A DNA stretch of 64,000 nucleotides from Anaerolineales bacterium UBA6055. Lineage in GTDB: Bacteria > Chloroflexota > Anaerolineae > Aggregatilineales > Phototrophicaceae. Where the stretch lies: positions 1 to 64,000 of the forward strand of contig DIYL01000057.1 in assembly GCA_002428985.1 (NCBI GenBank), written 5' to 3'. Under the pieces are notes generated by a model. That model saw only the letters and a program-made list of their open reading frames with translations, made no database searches and had not been told where the DNA came from. Positions 8,440 to 16,485 of the stretch are shown piece by piece. Every line of letters starts with the position of its first letter. The stretch's first letter is position 1. Made by a program: the position numbers and the translations under genes.

Positions 8440-9351
8440 TTATGACGATAACGTCAAAACTTGATAACCTTCATTACGTGTTCGTTCGCGGAATAAATCG
8501 CTAATCCGCACCGTCATTTCACCAATCGCACCGTTTCCACTCGTGCGTCCATCTAAATCAACAACTGGCGCCAGTTCTCCCATTGTGCCTGTACAGAAGA
8601 CTTCATCAGCCCGATAAACTTCCGACAGCGAGATATCTTTTACCTCATACGGAATATCATTTGCCTCACAAATTTCGAGTACAGTTGCACGGGTGATGCC
8701 TTCAGGACAGGAATCTGTCTTAGAGGTCATCACTACCCCATTATCCACAACAAATATATGTGTTGCATTTGTCTCTGCCACAAAACCCTGATAATCCAGC
8801 ATCAACGCATCATCCACTCCAGCAGCATTTGCTTGAATTTTAGCGAGTATTGAATTAATCAGATTACATGAGTGAATATTTTGGTCTACACAATCTGGTG
8901 GAATCCTACGTATCCCTGATGTAATCAATCGAATACCACTCTTATCATATACAGGGGGTTTGTGCTCAGCCAAAACAATTAATGTCGGGCCAAATGTGTT
9001 TAACCGCGTATCCATCCCACTTGTATATTTTACACCGCGTGATAGCGTAAGGCGAATGTGAACACCATCTGTCATTTCGTTTGCTTCAAGCGTTTTGCGG
9101 ATCTCGGCAATAATTTCATCATGCGATGGAATCTCAGCAAATGCCATCGCCAAAGCCGAATCACGCAGACGGTCAAGATGCGGAATTAATTTAAAGATGC
9201 GTCCATTATAAAGACGTAAGCCTTCCCATACAGCATCACCTCCTTGTACCACGGAGTCAAATGGACTAATACCAGCTTCATCACGATGATATAACGTGCC
9301 ATTGATATTGATCTGTAAATCTTTATTTTTTGGATTAAACTCTTGTTTCAT
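8440..9351 (-). CDS. Class IV aminotransferase-fold protein (BCAT/D-AAT/ADC-lyase type) with His in place of the PLP lysine
   Basis: The product is 303 residues from the ATG at 9351; upstream in-frame ATGs lie inside the preceding gene. The fold type IV pattern is clear: FDSVVQGGDAVWEGLR at the N terminus, SILAKIQAN, ALMLDYQGFVAETNATHIF, EGITRATVLEI and EVFCTGTMGELAPV. In class IV enzymes the PLP Schiff-base Lys sits in an IKS motif just before this helix; here the segment reads NIHSCNLINSILAK, placing His160 there. The codon is CAC at 8874-8872. Family members transaminate branched-chain or D-amino acids, but this substitution makes normal PLP chemistry doubtful. It follows a sulfotransferase-like gene by 10 bases and precedes the molybdenum hydroxylase, so a joint pathway is likely. 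Confidence 0.85.
   Translation of the reverse strand: MKQEFNPKNKDLQININGTLYHRDEAGISPFDSVVQGGDAVWEGLRLYNGRIFKLIPHLDRLRDSALAMAFAEIPSHDEIIAEIRKTLEANEMTDGVHIRLTLSRGVKYTSGMDTRLNTFGPTLIVLAEHKPPVYDKSGIRLITSGIRRIPPDCVDQNIHSCNLINSILAKIQANAAGVDDALMLDYQGFVAETNATHIFVVDNGVVMTSKTDSCPEGITRATVLEICEANDIPYEVKDISLSEVYRADEVFCTGTMGELAPVVDLDGRTSGNGAIGEMTVRISDLFRERTRNEGYQVLTLSS
8443..8456. promoter_or_regulatory. Palindrome TGACG-N4-CGTCA upstream of the molybdenum hydroxylase gene
   Basis: Perfect 5-base half sites around ATAA overlap the last codons of the aminotransferase gene, about 50 bases before the hydroxylase ATG. A TTGACG (8457-8452) and TATAAG (8432-8427) pair with a 19-base spacer overlaps it, so it could be an operator at an internal promoter. 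The evidence is a short palindrome only. Confidence 0.3.
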
Positions 9352-9361
9352 AAATCTTGTC

Positions 9362-10096
9362 CTAACGGATGCAATACTGCGCCATATGCTCATACATCGG
9401 CAAACACTCATCATATAGTTGTTTTAAGTGCTCAGGTAATGGTGTATTATCTTCTCGATAAGCCATAAATTCAGTAGATTTTTCGAGACTGGCATACCAG
9501 TGTTCCGCCCAAACACCATCAGTCTTACGCCGTCCGGCTTCCCATTGTAACATTGCCGGATCAAATGATACGCCGATTGCCTCACATAACTTGGATAATG
9601 TCCCTTGTGGGTCAAGCAACACATCTTTCGATGCAATCACTGGTGGGACTTTACCTGTTTTTTCGTGTATATAGTTAAAGATATCGATCTGTTGGCTTAA
9701 TCCCATCTGATGTACCTTAGGATTAGGAATCACTTTTGCAAACGATATTATCATTCGGCGAGGGTCACGAATCAGAAAACAATTTGTGAGTTCCAACATC
9801 CAGTCTTTAGCAATATGATCTAACATATGATGTGTCATATGCTTCTGAAAATAGAGAAGTTTCCCGTTAGGAATCTCACCTATTAAACTGTCGGCAATCA
9901 CTCGCCAATTCGTTTCGTAGGTCGCAATAACTTTATCAGCAGACGGATGATCATAACCTGTATATTCAAGGTAATGTGCATAAAATGGTTCATCAATAAC
10001 GGTTGTGTCTGACCGGCTTCCCCATGATCGCATCATGGCGGTCGAGATATTGCGCGGACCCGACCACATAGCAATACGTCGCTGTTGCAAAATCAT
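9362..10096 (-). CDS. Sulfotransferase-family protein (P-loop fold)
   Basis: The product is 244 residues. The N-terminal RRIAMWSGPRNISTAMMRS matches the phosphate-binding loop of the PAPS sulfotransferase fold, and FLIRDPRRMIISFAK in mid-protein matches the conserved 3'-phosphate-binding Arg/Ser segment. The family moves sulfonate from PAPS to a hydroxyl or amine; the acceptor here is unknown. AAAGG sits just upstream of the ATG. The stop lies 10 bases before the class IV aminotransferase-like gene. My recollection is that sulfotransferase-like proteins of this WSGPRN type are often found next to or fused with aminotransferase class IV proteins, which would make the pairing functional; that needs a database check. 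Confidence 0.78.
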   Translation of the reverse strand: MILQQRRIAMWSGPRNISTAMMRSWGSRSDTTVIDEPFYAHYLEYTGYDHPSADKVIATYETNWRVIADSLIGEIPNGKLLYFQKHMTHHMLDHIAKDWMLELTNCFLIRDPRRMIISFAKVIPNPKVHQMGLSQQIDIFNYIHEKTGKVPPVIASKDVLLDPQGTLSKLCEAIGVSFDPAMLQWEAGRRKTDGVWAEHWYASLEKSTEFMAYREDNTPLPEHLKQLYDECLPMYEHMAQYCIR

Positions 10097-10255
10097 TTAT
10101 CCTTTGTAACAGTAGATGTAAAAATTTATCGGTATATTTCTGTCCCCATCATTATTATGACAAGAATTATGCCTTTTTGCGAATAATTCATTAAAAAGAT
10201 TTTGCAAATGCTCATCTATTTATTGTAAACGATTCAATGTTGATTGTCATAGACT

Positions 10256-11455
10256 ATGCTAAAGCATTTTCAACCTTACAATTTTTCCATCAAAAAGTTA
10301 CCGAAATCGCCTATTCTTCAATGGATTATTCGTATCTGTTTAGTCTGGTGGCTTGTAAGCCAAATTAGCCCTATAGCTGTACGTGCACCACTAGGAAATC
10401 CTCAAACGGTTGACACGCAAAAATCACAGGTGTGTGTACATACTCTGCTCGAAAATGAAGTATTCGAATGGAAGATCCAACGCTCGCTTGAACTCGTGAG
10501 AGAAATGGGAGCCGATACAATCGTGCAATTTTTCCCATGGGCATACTTTGAACCCAACGAAAACCAATTTTCATGGCGACAGGCAGACCTTATTGTCCGC
10601 CATGCCGAAAATCAAGGATTACGAATTATCGCAAGACTTGGGTTTGTACCATGGTGGGCGCGCCCAGATATTGACACCGAATTTTCAACACTTAACTACC
10701 TGACAGATGATCGATTCGAGGACTTTGCAGATTATGCAGCGATCTTTGCTGAACGCTATGCTGGTGTAATTGATCATATTATCATATGGAATGAACCAAA
10801 CTTAACATTTGAGTGGGGTTATCGTCCAGTTGACCCATCAGCCTATGTACGATTGCTGGAGGCAACATATCCAAGGATTAAAGAGGTTAATCCAGATGCA
10901 GTTGTCTTAGCTGGAGCGCTTGCACCAACCAATGAAACACGAGGCAGTACAGCTGGGCTGAGTGATCTACTATACTTGGAAGATATTTACAAAGCTGGAG
11001 GTGCTGATTATTTTGATGCACTCGCTATCCATACATATGGATTTACTGATCCACCACAGGCAGAGCCATCGGATACAGCATTAAATTTTAGACGCGCAGA
11101 ATTACTCCACGATATTATGATTGAATACGACGATCCTGATACACCCGTATTTATCACAGAAAGCGGTTGGAATGACCACGTACGCTGGACAAAAGCAGTT
11201 CGTCCATCACAACGTTCCATCTATACAGTTGAAGCTTTCCAATATGTCGAAGAAAACTGGGATTGGCTAGATCAACTCTGTATCTGGGTATTTCGTTATC
11301 CCGCGCCTATAAACAGCTATCCTGATAACTTTACACTTGTTACGCCTGAATTTAAGTTAAAACCTATTTATTATGCTATCCAAGCTTATGCACGTGGATG
11401 GCAACGGAGTGACACTTTATGGCTTCCACCACCCGAAGAAAACAAAGACGGTTAG
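10256..11455 (+). CDS. Membrane-anchored clan GH-A glycoside hydrolase-like protein
   Basis: The product is 399 residues. A hydrophobic anchor or signal lies at about residues 22-40. The rest is a TIM-barrel: IVQFFPWAYFEPNENQFSW early, then IIWNEPNL (acid/base Glu after Asn, beta-4) and FITESGWN (nucleophile Glu, beta-7), the hallmark pair of clan GH-A. Similar proteins are assigned to GH5, GH39 or related cellulase-like families; the exact family is not decidable by eye. It probably acts outside the cytoplasmic membrane on polysaccharide. The 3' end overlaps the solute-binding protein gene by 37 bases, suggesting coupled expression. No convincing promoter was found in the 159-base divergent gap upstream (10097-10255). 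Confidence 0.8.
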   Translation: MLKHFQPYNFSIKKLPKSPILQWIIRICLVWWLVSQISPIAVRAPLGNPQTVDTQKSQVCVHTLLENEVFEWKIQRSLELVREMGADTIVQFFPWAYFEPNENQFSWRQADLIVRHAENQGLRIIARLGFVPWWARPDIDTEFSTLNYLTDDRFEDFADYAAIFAERYAGVIDHIIIWNEPNLTFEWGYRPVDPSAYVRLLEATYPRIKEVNPDAVVLAGALAPTNETRGSTAGLSDLLYLEDIYKAGGADYFDALAIHTYGFTDPPQAEPSDTALNFRRAELLHDIMIEYDDPDTPVFITESGWNDHVRWTKAVRPSQRSIYTVEAFQYVEENWDWLDQLCIWVFRYPAPINSYPDNFTLVTPEFKLKPIYYAIQAYARGWQRSDTLWLPPPEENKDG

Positions 11456-12225
11456 CTTTCTTTACACTCTTCTGTTGTATGATTGGCTCGGGCATTATAG
11501 CGGGCTGGACAGTACGAGACAATCTCATAAACCGTCCGATTAATCCACAATATGCCTTTCCACATGGCGAAATTCGTATTGGTGTTGATGCAAGTTATCC
11601 ACCCTTCGCAGTTGATGATGGTACGTCACTGTGGGGCTTAGATATTGATCTTGGCAATGTCATCGCAGAGGACATTGGTATGCCTGTCCGCTTCGTAAAT
11701 ATGGGGTTTGATGGATTATATGATTCCGTCATTGCTGATCAAGTTGATATGGTCATTTCCGCATTACAGGTCGATTTAACCCGAACCGCTGATGTAATCT
11801 ATACACAACATTACTTCGATGCAGGGTTGGTTTTGGTCACCCCTGCAGGTAGTCCCATCACAATGATGGAGTTTATGCAGGGGTACCGGGTTGCCTATGA
11901 ATTCGGCAGTGTCGCCGATGCTGAAGTTCGTGAATGGGAAAAACGTATCGGACGCATGCGACATCAACCATATGAATTGCCAGAGTATGCGCTGGATGCA
12001 GTCCGCCTTGAACAATCCGATGCGGCACTCGTAGATAACACCAGTTATCGTCTCTATCTGCGGGATCATCCCGAATGGCAATCACAGTATCGGTATGTAA
12101 CAACTGAAGTCTATGCAATTGCAATACGAACTGACCGACTCAATGCATGGAAATTGGTCAATCATGCACTTACGACTTTGAAAGAAAGCGGTGAACTCGC
12201 TACAATCATTGCTAAATGGCTTTAA
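11419..12225 (+). CDS. Family 3 extracellular solute-binding protein (amino-acid ABC type)
   Basis: The product is 268 residues. Residues 1-35 are a basic stretch (TRRKQRR) followed by a hydrophobic segment, a signal anchor without a lipobox Cys. IRIGVDASYPPFAV opens the first lobe, followed by GLDIDLGNVIAEDIG and DMVISALQVDLTR, as in PBP type II receptors for amino acids. The fold binds a small ligand and hands it to an ABC permease, but no permease or ATPase is nearby, so it may serve a distant transporter or act as a sensor. The ATG at 11419 lies within the end of the hydrolase gene; no alternative start retains the signal segment. Confidence 0.85.
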   Translation: MASTTRRKQRRLAFFTLFCCMIGSGIIAGWTVRDNLINRPINPQYAFPHGEIRIGVDASYPPFAVDDGTSLWGLDIDLGNVIAEDIGMPVRFVNMGFDGLYDSVIADQVDMVISALQVDLTRTADVIYTQHYFDAGLVLVTPAGSPITMMEFMQGYRVAYEFGSVADAEVREWEKRIGRMRHQPYELPEYALDAVRLEQSDAALVDNTSYRLYLRDHPEWQSQYRYVTTEVYAIAIRTDRLNAWKLVNHALTTLKESGELATIIAKWL

Positions 12226-12249
12226 TTATTCACGATAGGAAAACATATT

Positions 12250-13221
12250 ATGACAGACACAGTACGCTGGGGTGTTCTCAGTACCGCAAATATCGGACGA
12301 AAGAAAGTAGCACCTGCGATCCAAGCTTCGAATAACGGTGAAATTGTCGCCGTTGCAAGCCGTAATATCGAAAGTGCCCAAGCATATGCTGATGAGTTAA
12401 ACATTCCAGAGGCATATGGCAGTTATGAAGAACTTATCAATGCTGACAATGTTGATGCAATTTATATTCCACTACCAAACAATATGCATGCTGAGTGGAG
12501 CATCAAATGTGCTGAAGCAGGAAAACCAACCTTATGCGAGAAACCATTTGCTAGCGATGCACCCGAAGCGCAAACAATTGTTGATGCATTCGAAAAACAC
12601 GACGTATTACTTGCTGAAGCTTTTATGTATCGATTCCACCCGCAACATGCCAAAGTCAAAGAGATTATCGCAGATGGTGGCATCGGCGAGTTAATGAGTA
12701 TCACAGCGAATTTCACATTCCGCTTGACTAATGAGGAAAATATTCGTCTTAGTAAAGACCTCGCTGGCGGAAGCTTAATGGATGTAGGATGTTATTGCGT
12801 CAATCTGATGCGTTTCATGACTGGAGAGGAGCCGGAGTCTGTGACAGCATCTGCTTTAATCGGTAGTGAAACAGGTGTCGATGAAGTACTTGCAGGAACA
12901 CTCAAATTCCCATCAGGTGTCATCGGACATTTTGAGAGTGGTTTACGTTCATATCGAGATCACTCGTATACATTACGCGGAACAGTGGGCAAAATCACCT
13001 TACCAACAAGCTTTGTTCCTGACAAAACAGAAGACAGTTTAGTACAACATTGGCACGGTGACGATTATGCAGAGCATGTTATTCCAGCAACGGATCACTA
13101 TCAACTCATGGTAGAAGATTTTGCGGATGCTCTACTCAACAATCGCGCACCGCGTTTTATGCCATCTGACGCGGTACGCAATATGCAAGTAACTGACAAA
13201 ATGCTGGAAATGGTTCGCTAA
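12250..13221 (+). CDS. Gfo/Idh/MocA-family NAD(P)-dependent oxidoreductase
   Basis: The product is 323 residues. The N-terminal Rossmann domain opens with WGVLSTANIGRKKVAPAI, and CEKPFASDAPEA carries the EKP motif with the catalytic-site Lys. AGGSLMDVGCYCVNLMRFM marks the C-terminal alpha/beta domain and substrate site. The family oxidises or reduces sugars, inositols and related pyranosides; GGSLMDVGCY is like the dihydrodiol or xylose dehydrogenase group. AGGA lies 10 bases before the ATG. It runs in the same direction as the hydrolase and binding-protein genes 24 bases upstream, so a sugar-use operon is plausible. It ends with a 4-base convergent overlap with the ABC transporter gene. Confidence 0.9.
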   Translation: MTDTVRWGVLSTANIGRKKVAPAIQASNNGEIVAVASRNIESAQAYADELNIPEAYGSYEELINADNVDAIYIPLPNNMHAEWSIKCAEAGKPTLCEKPFASDAPEAQTIVDAFEKHDVLLAEAFMYRFHPQHAKVKEIIADGGIGELMSITANFTFRLTNEENIRLSKDLAGGSLMDVGCYCVNLMRFMTGEEPESVTASALIGSETGVDEVLAGTLKFPSGVIGHFESGLRSYRDHSYTLRGTVGKITLPTSFVPDKTEDSLVQHWHGDDYAEHVIPATDHYQLMVEDFADALLNNRAPRFMPSDAVRNMQVTDKMLEMVR

Positions 13222-15020
13222 TCACCCGCTTCGAGCATCATACGTTCACCTGTTTGAACACGCCATAGAGCGGCATACAACCCATTGACACGTAATAGGT
13301 CTTCATGTGTGCCGTTCTCGCGTAATGTACCCTCTTGCAATACATAGATCATATCTGCATTGCGTACCGTCGAGAGGCGATGTGCGATCATAATTGTTGT
13401 ACGTCCAACAACAATCTTTTCAAGAGAGCGTTGAATTGCAGCTTCAGTTTCATTATCAACCGAAGATGTTGCTTCATCCAAAATTAAAATCGGTGGATCT
13501 TTAAGTACAGCCCGTGCAATAGAGAGGCGTTGGCGTTGACCACCTGACAGTTTCTGACCACGTTCACCAACAATTGTGTCGTAGCCATTTGATAACATCA
13601 TAATAAACTCATGCGCTTCAGCAATTTTTGCGGCTTCAATAATATCCTCGTCACATGCATTAAATGTCCCATACGCAATATTTTCGCGCACAGTCCCGTG
13701 AAACAAGAACACATCTTGACTAACTAGGCCAATTGCACTGCGGATATCGCCTAAGTTCAAATCACGCAAATCGTGTCCATCAAGTGTTACCCGTCCCGAA
13801 GTTACATCATAATAGCGAAGCAACAACTTAATCACGGTACTTTTACCAGCACCGGTTGCACCTACAATCGCGACAGTATCCCCTGCTGGAATATCCAGAT
13901 TCAGGCCTTTAATAATTTCACGACCATCGCTATATGCAAATTTAACATTATCAACTGTCATAAGACCTTGTACATTGTTGACAGGCAATGCTGTACCGCC
14001 GTCATTGATCTGGGATTCGATACCCAATAAATTCAGAATACGAATTGTCGAAGCCATCGCCCGCTGATATTGGTCAAAAGTTTCCCCAAGTCGTGTCAGT
14101 GGCCATAACAAGCGTTGTGTCATAAACACCAAAACGCTATATGCACCGACTGCTAACACACCATCAAATACCAACTGCCCACCAGCAATCGTAATCGCAA
14201 TAAAGCCGGAGACAATCACCATACGTATCAATGGTGAAAATGCAGAACTCAGACGAATGGCTTTACGATTGCGTTCAAGATATTCATTACTGACACCACG
14301 CAAACGTTCCACTTCATGCTCTTCGGCAGTAAAACTCTTGATCGTGGCAATCCCACTCAAGCTATTCGATAGTTGATGATTCAATAAACTAACTTGTTCA
14401 CGCACATCCGAATAGCGTGGGCCAAGCATTTTTTGGAATCGCATAGATCCCCATATAATAATTGGTATCGGGATTGCTGCCATCCATGCAACACTTGGTG
14501 CGATGAAAAAAAATATACCGCCAATAACGATTACAGTCGTTGTCACCTGAATCACATCATTCGCGCCGACGTCAAGAAACCGTTCAAGCTGATTGATGTC
14601 ATCATTGAGAACTGCCATTAGACCGCCCGTACTCTGGTCTTCGAAGTATCCAAGTTCCAGGTTTTGAATATGGTCGTAAGCATCGACACGCAAATCGTGT
14701 TGCATAGATTGGGCTAGATTCCGCCAGTATACTCGCTGAGCATACTCAAATGCCGATTCTAAAATCCAGATAATCAGCGTCACGATGCCGAGAACAACCA
14801 ACTGCATCGTCAAATCGGTGATACCCATTCGACCTAGCAATGAATCTTGCTGTTCAACAACAATATCAACCGCCACACCAATTAATGCAGGCGGTGCAAT
14901 ATCAAAAATCTTACCGAGTACAGAGTAGCCCGTCGCAATACCTATACGGCGTTTATATGTGGAGGCGTAATCAAGTAACCGAATAAACGGATGTCGCTGA
15001 TCTTGTGCTTTTGCAGTCAT
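13218..15020 (-). CDS. ABC exporter half-transporter (MsbA/LmrA type)
   Basis: The product is 600 residues: six predicted membrane helices in residues 20-320, then a nucleotide-binding domain. Walker A GATGAGKST, the Q-loop region IGLVSQDVFLF, signature LSGGQRQRLS, Walker B ILILDEATSSVD and the switch His in IAHRLSTVR are all intact. Such proteins dimerise and export lipids, drugs or peptides. The gene stands alone with its own promoter candidate; the substrate cannot be assigned. Its 3' end overlaps the plus-strand oxidoreductase gene by 4 bases, with no terminator between them. Confidence 0.95.
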   Translation of the reverse strand: MTAKAQDQRHPFIRLLDYASTYKRRIGIATGYSVLGKIFDIAPPALIGVAVDIVVEQQDSLLGRMGITDLTMQLVVLGIVTLIIWILESAFEYAQRVYWRNLAQSMQHDLRVDAYDHIQNLELGYFEDQSTGGLMAVLNDDINQLERFLDVGANDVIQVTTTVIVIGGIFFFIAPSVAWMAAIPIPIIIWGSMRFQKMLGPRYSDVREQVSLLNHQLSNSLSGIATIKSFTAEEHEVERLRGVSNEYLERNRKAIRLSSAFSPLIRMVIVSGFIAITIAGGQLVFDGVLAVGAYSVLVFMTQRLLWPLTRLGETFDQYQRAMASTIRILNLLGIESQINDGGTALPVNNVQGLMTVDNVKFAYSDGREIIKGLNLDIPAGDTVAIVGATGAGKSTVIKLLLRYYDVTSGRVTLDGHDLRDLNLGDIRSAIGLVSQDVFLFHGTVRENIAYGTFNACDEDIIEAAKIAEAHEFIMMLSNGYDTIVGERGQKLSGGQRQRLSIARAVLKDPPILILDEATSSVDNETEAAIQRSLEKIVVGRTTIMIAHRLSTVRNADMIYVLQEGTLRENGTHEDLLRVNGLYAALWRVQTGERMMLEAGD

Positions 15021-15058
15021 GGGGAAAATTGTCTTTAATATATGTAAACAATGCTTAA

Positions 15059-15087
15059 ATTATAGGAGATTGTGTAAGGGGTATCTA
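15059..15087 (-). promoter_or_regulatory. Promoter for the ABC exporter gene
   Basis: Minus strand TAGATA (15087-15082, 4/6) is separated by 17 bases from TATAAT (15064-15059, 6/6). The expected 5' leader is about 30 bases. Confidence 0.5.
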
Positions 15088-15128
15088 GCGGGAATTGGAT
15101 ATACTTATCAACCATTCACAATAAATTT

Positions 15129-15154
15129 AAAAGGTGAGATTACTCCCACCTTTT
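15129..15154 (-). terminator. Rho-independent terminator after the YbaY-like gene
   Basis: On the minus strand AAAAGGTGGGA and TCTCACCTTTT form an 11-pair stem (one G-U) closed by a GTAA loop, followed by TTTTAAATTT. It starts 8 bases after the YbaY-like stop, closing the astacin-YbaY pair. Confidence 0.85.
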
Positions 15155-15161
15155 GATCGCA

Positions 15162-15524
15162 TTAACCAACTCGCTTAACTTCGATAGTCACATTAGATGG
15201 ATTACCTTGTGTCAAAACTGGATAGCTCTGCATTGTTAGGTAATCCCCTTGCATGATGTCGTCAGGATTTTCATCCGGATGCAAACTCACATGCACCATC
15301 ACCGAATAACTTGATCGCGGATTAATGACGGGACTATCAGCAGTTGGGAATAGTTCAAATACAACTGCATTATCAGTACTTAAATCAACCATTTCCTTCT
15401 GCACTGCAACCACTGTAGATGGCATGCCAACTAAGCTGACATCCTCTAATTTCACAGTTAATAGAGCTTTTTTAACATTAGGTGTATTACCATTAAACAT
15501 CACCTGCCCTGATACTAATACCAT
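15162..15524 (-). CDS. YbaY-family (pilotin-like) small beta protein
   Basis: The product is 120 residues. VSGQVMFNG, VTVKLEDVSL-like strands, VVFELFPTADSPVINPRSSYSVMVHVSL and a final VTIEVKRVG match the YbaY/lipoprotein beta-sandwich family. Unlike most members it has no signal peptide or lipobox, so it would stay in the cytoplasm unless partnered. The ATG lies 3 bases after the astacin gene stop, with GGAG at the end of that gene, so the two are one transcript. The biochemical role of the family is unclear; a chaperone or stabilising role for the protease is only a guess. Confidence 0.65.
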   Translation of the reverse strand: MVLVSGQVMFNGNTPNVKKALLTVKLEDVSLVGMPSTVVAVQKEMVDLSTDNAVVFELFPTADSPVINPRSSYSVMVHVSLHPDENPDDIMQGDYLTMQSYPVLTQGNPSNVTIEVKRVG

Positions 15525-15527
15525 GCT

Positions 15528-16412
15528 TTATTCTCCAGTTGCAGGTTGTAAAATGTCTTGATACATATATGCAACAGCATCAATATCCCCTTGACTCAAC
15601 ACATCGCGTTGCCCAATTTCAACATCTTGTTTTGGCACAATTGTATCTTGCCCATTTTTACTGAACGCCCAGCGTGGATAGTGCATAATTGAATCATAGT
15701 CATATTCGCCAATATCTTCGCCATCGCTGATATGCTGATTGAAGTTGAAGATTGTGTGTGGCAAGATATTTTCATAATGGATTGTCACATACTCATCGCG
15801 ATCAATGCGACTCTGTTCATGCCATAAACCAACCGCATGGCCAATCTCATGGATCGTCGAACCTGTCGTACAACCATCCGCCAGATTAATTGGCTGACCA
15901 CCGCCGATCCGTCCTACATAAGAGGAACATCCAGTCGAGGGTTGGAAGTAAACATAGTCAGGATAAAGATGTGCATTACTGTCATCACGCAATACAAAAC
16001 GAATACCTGTCATCGCTTCCCAGTGTTCAATAGAGTCGTGAACACGATATTGCATCGGCAAATTAGGATCAATCTCGTAGGGTATAAGTCCATCTTTCCA
16101 GCGACGGTCTACAAATGGAACACCTGTACCCGCTGTTTGCATGCCCTCACCATCTAGTTGCAGAAGAATATCACCTTCAACTAGCGCATGTCCATCAACT
16201 AAACTATAGGTAACCGGCTGATTAGATGCCGTATTTCCACTAAATGTACCTGACTGTGTAACATCTGAAAATGAAAATTCGCCATTATAAACAGCATTCG
16301 TTGGTTGCTCATGCAAACGTGATTGCTGAATTAGCAAAACAACAGAAAAAATACTCAGCATCACAAACAGAAAAAACAGTTGCCAACTTGCTGTCCGTGT
16401 ATAATGTTTCAT
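15528..16412 (-). CDS. Astacin-family (M12A) zinc metalloprotease
   Basis: The product is 294 residues. One hydrophobic signal-anchor helix lies at about residues 10-30. The astacin signature HEIGHAVGLWHEQSRIDR gives H188, E189, H192 and H198 as zinc and catalytic residues, and SIMHYPRWAF is the Met-turn with the following Tyr ligand. FVDRRWKDGLIPYEID marks the start of the mature protease (about 100), so residues 35-100 may be a propeptide. The enzyme should cleave peptides outside the cell. Astacins are mostly animal proteins and are scattered in bacteria. GAGAGGG upstream of the ATG supports the start. It is followed directly by the YbaY-like gene. Confidence 0.93.
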   Translation of the reverse strand: MKHYTRTASWQLFFLFVMLSIFSVVLLIQQSRLHEQPTNAVYNGEFSFSDVTQSGTFSGNTASNQPVTYSLVDGHALVEGDILLQLDGEGMQTAGTGVPFVDRRWKDGLIPYEIDPNLPMQYRVHDSIEHWEAMTGIRFVLRDDSNAHLYPDYVYFQPSTGCSSYVGRIGGGQPINLADGCTTGSTIHEIGHAVGLWHEQSRIDRDEYVTIHYENILPHTIFNFNQHISDGEDIGEYDYDSIMHYPRWAFSKNGQDTIVPKQDVEIGQRDVLSQGDIDAVAYMYQDILQPATGE

Positions 16413-16485
16413 AGATACCCTCTCTAGCTAATGTAGCTCCACTATATCATATTACGTCTAATCTGCTCGGATTGTTGCATTGTTT

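Noticed and set aside
8045..8464. A 139-codon plus-strand frame
   Set aside because: It is antisense to the start of the molybdenum hydroxylase gene, which has full family motifs and a good ribosome binding site.
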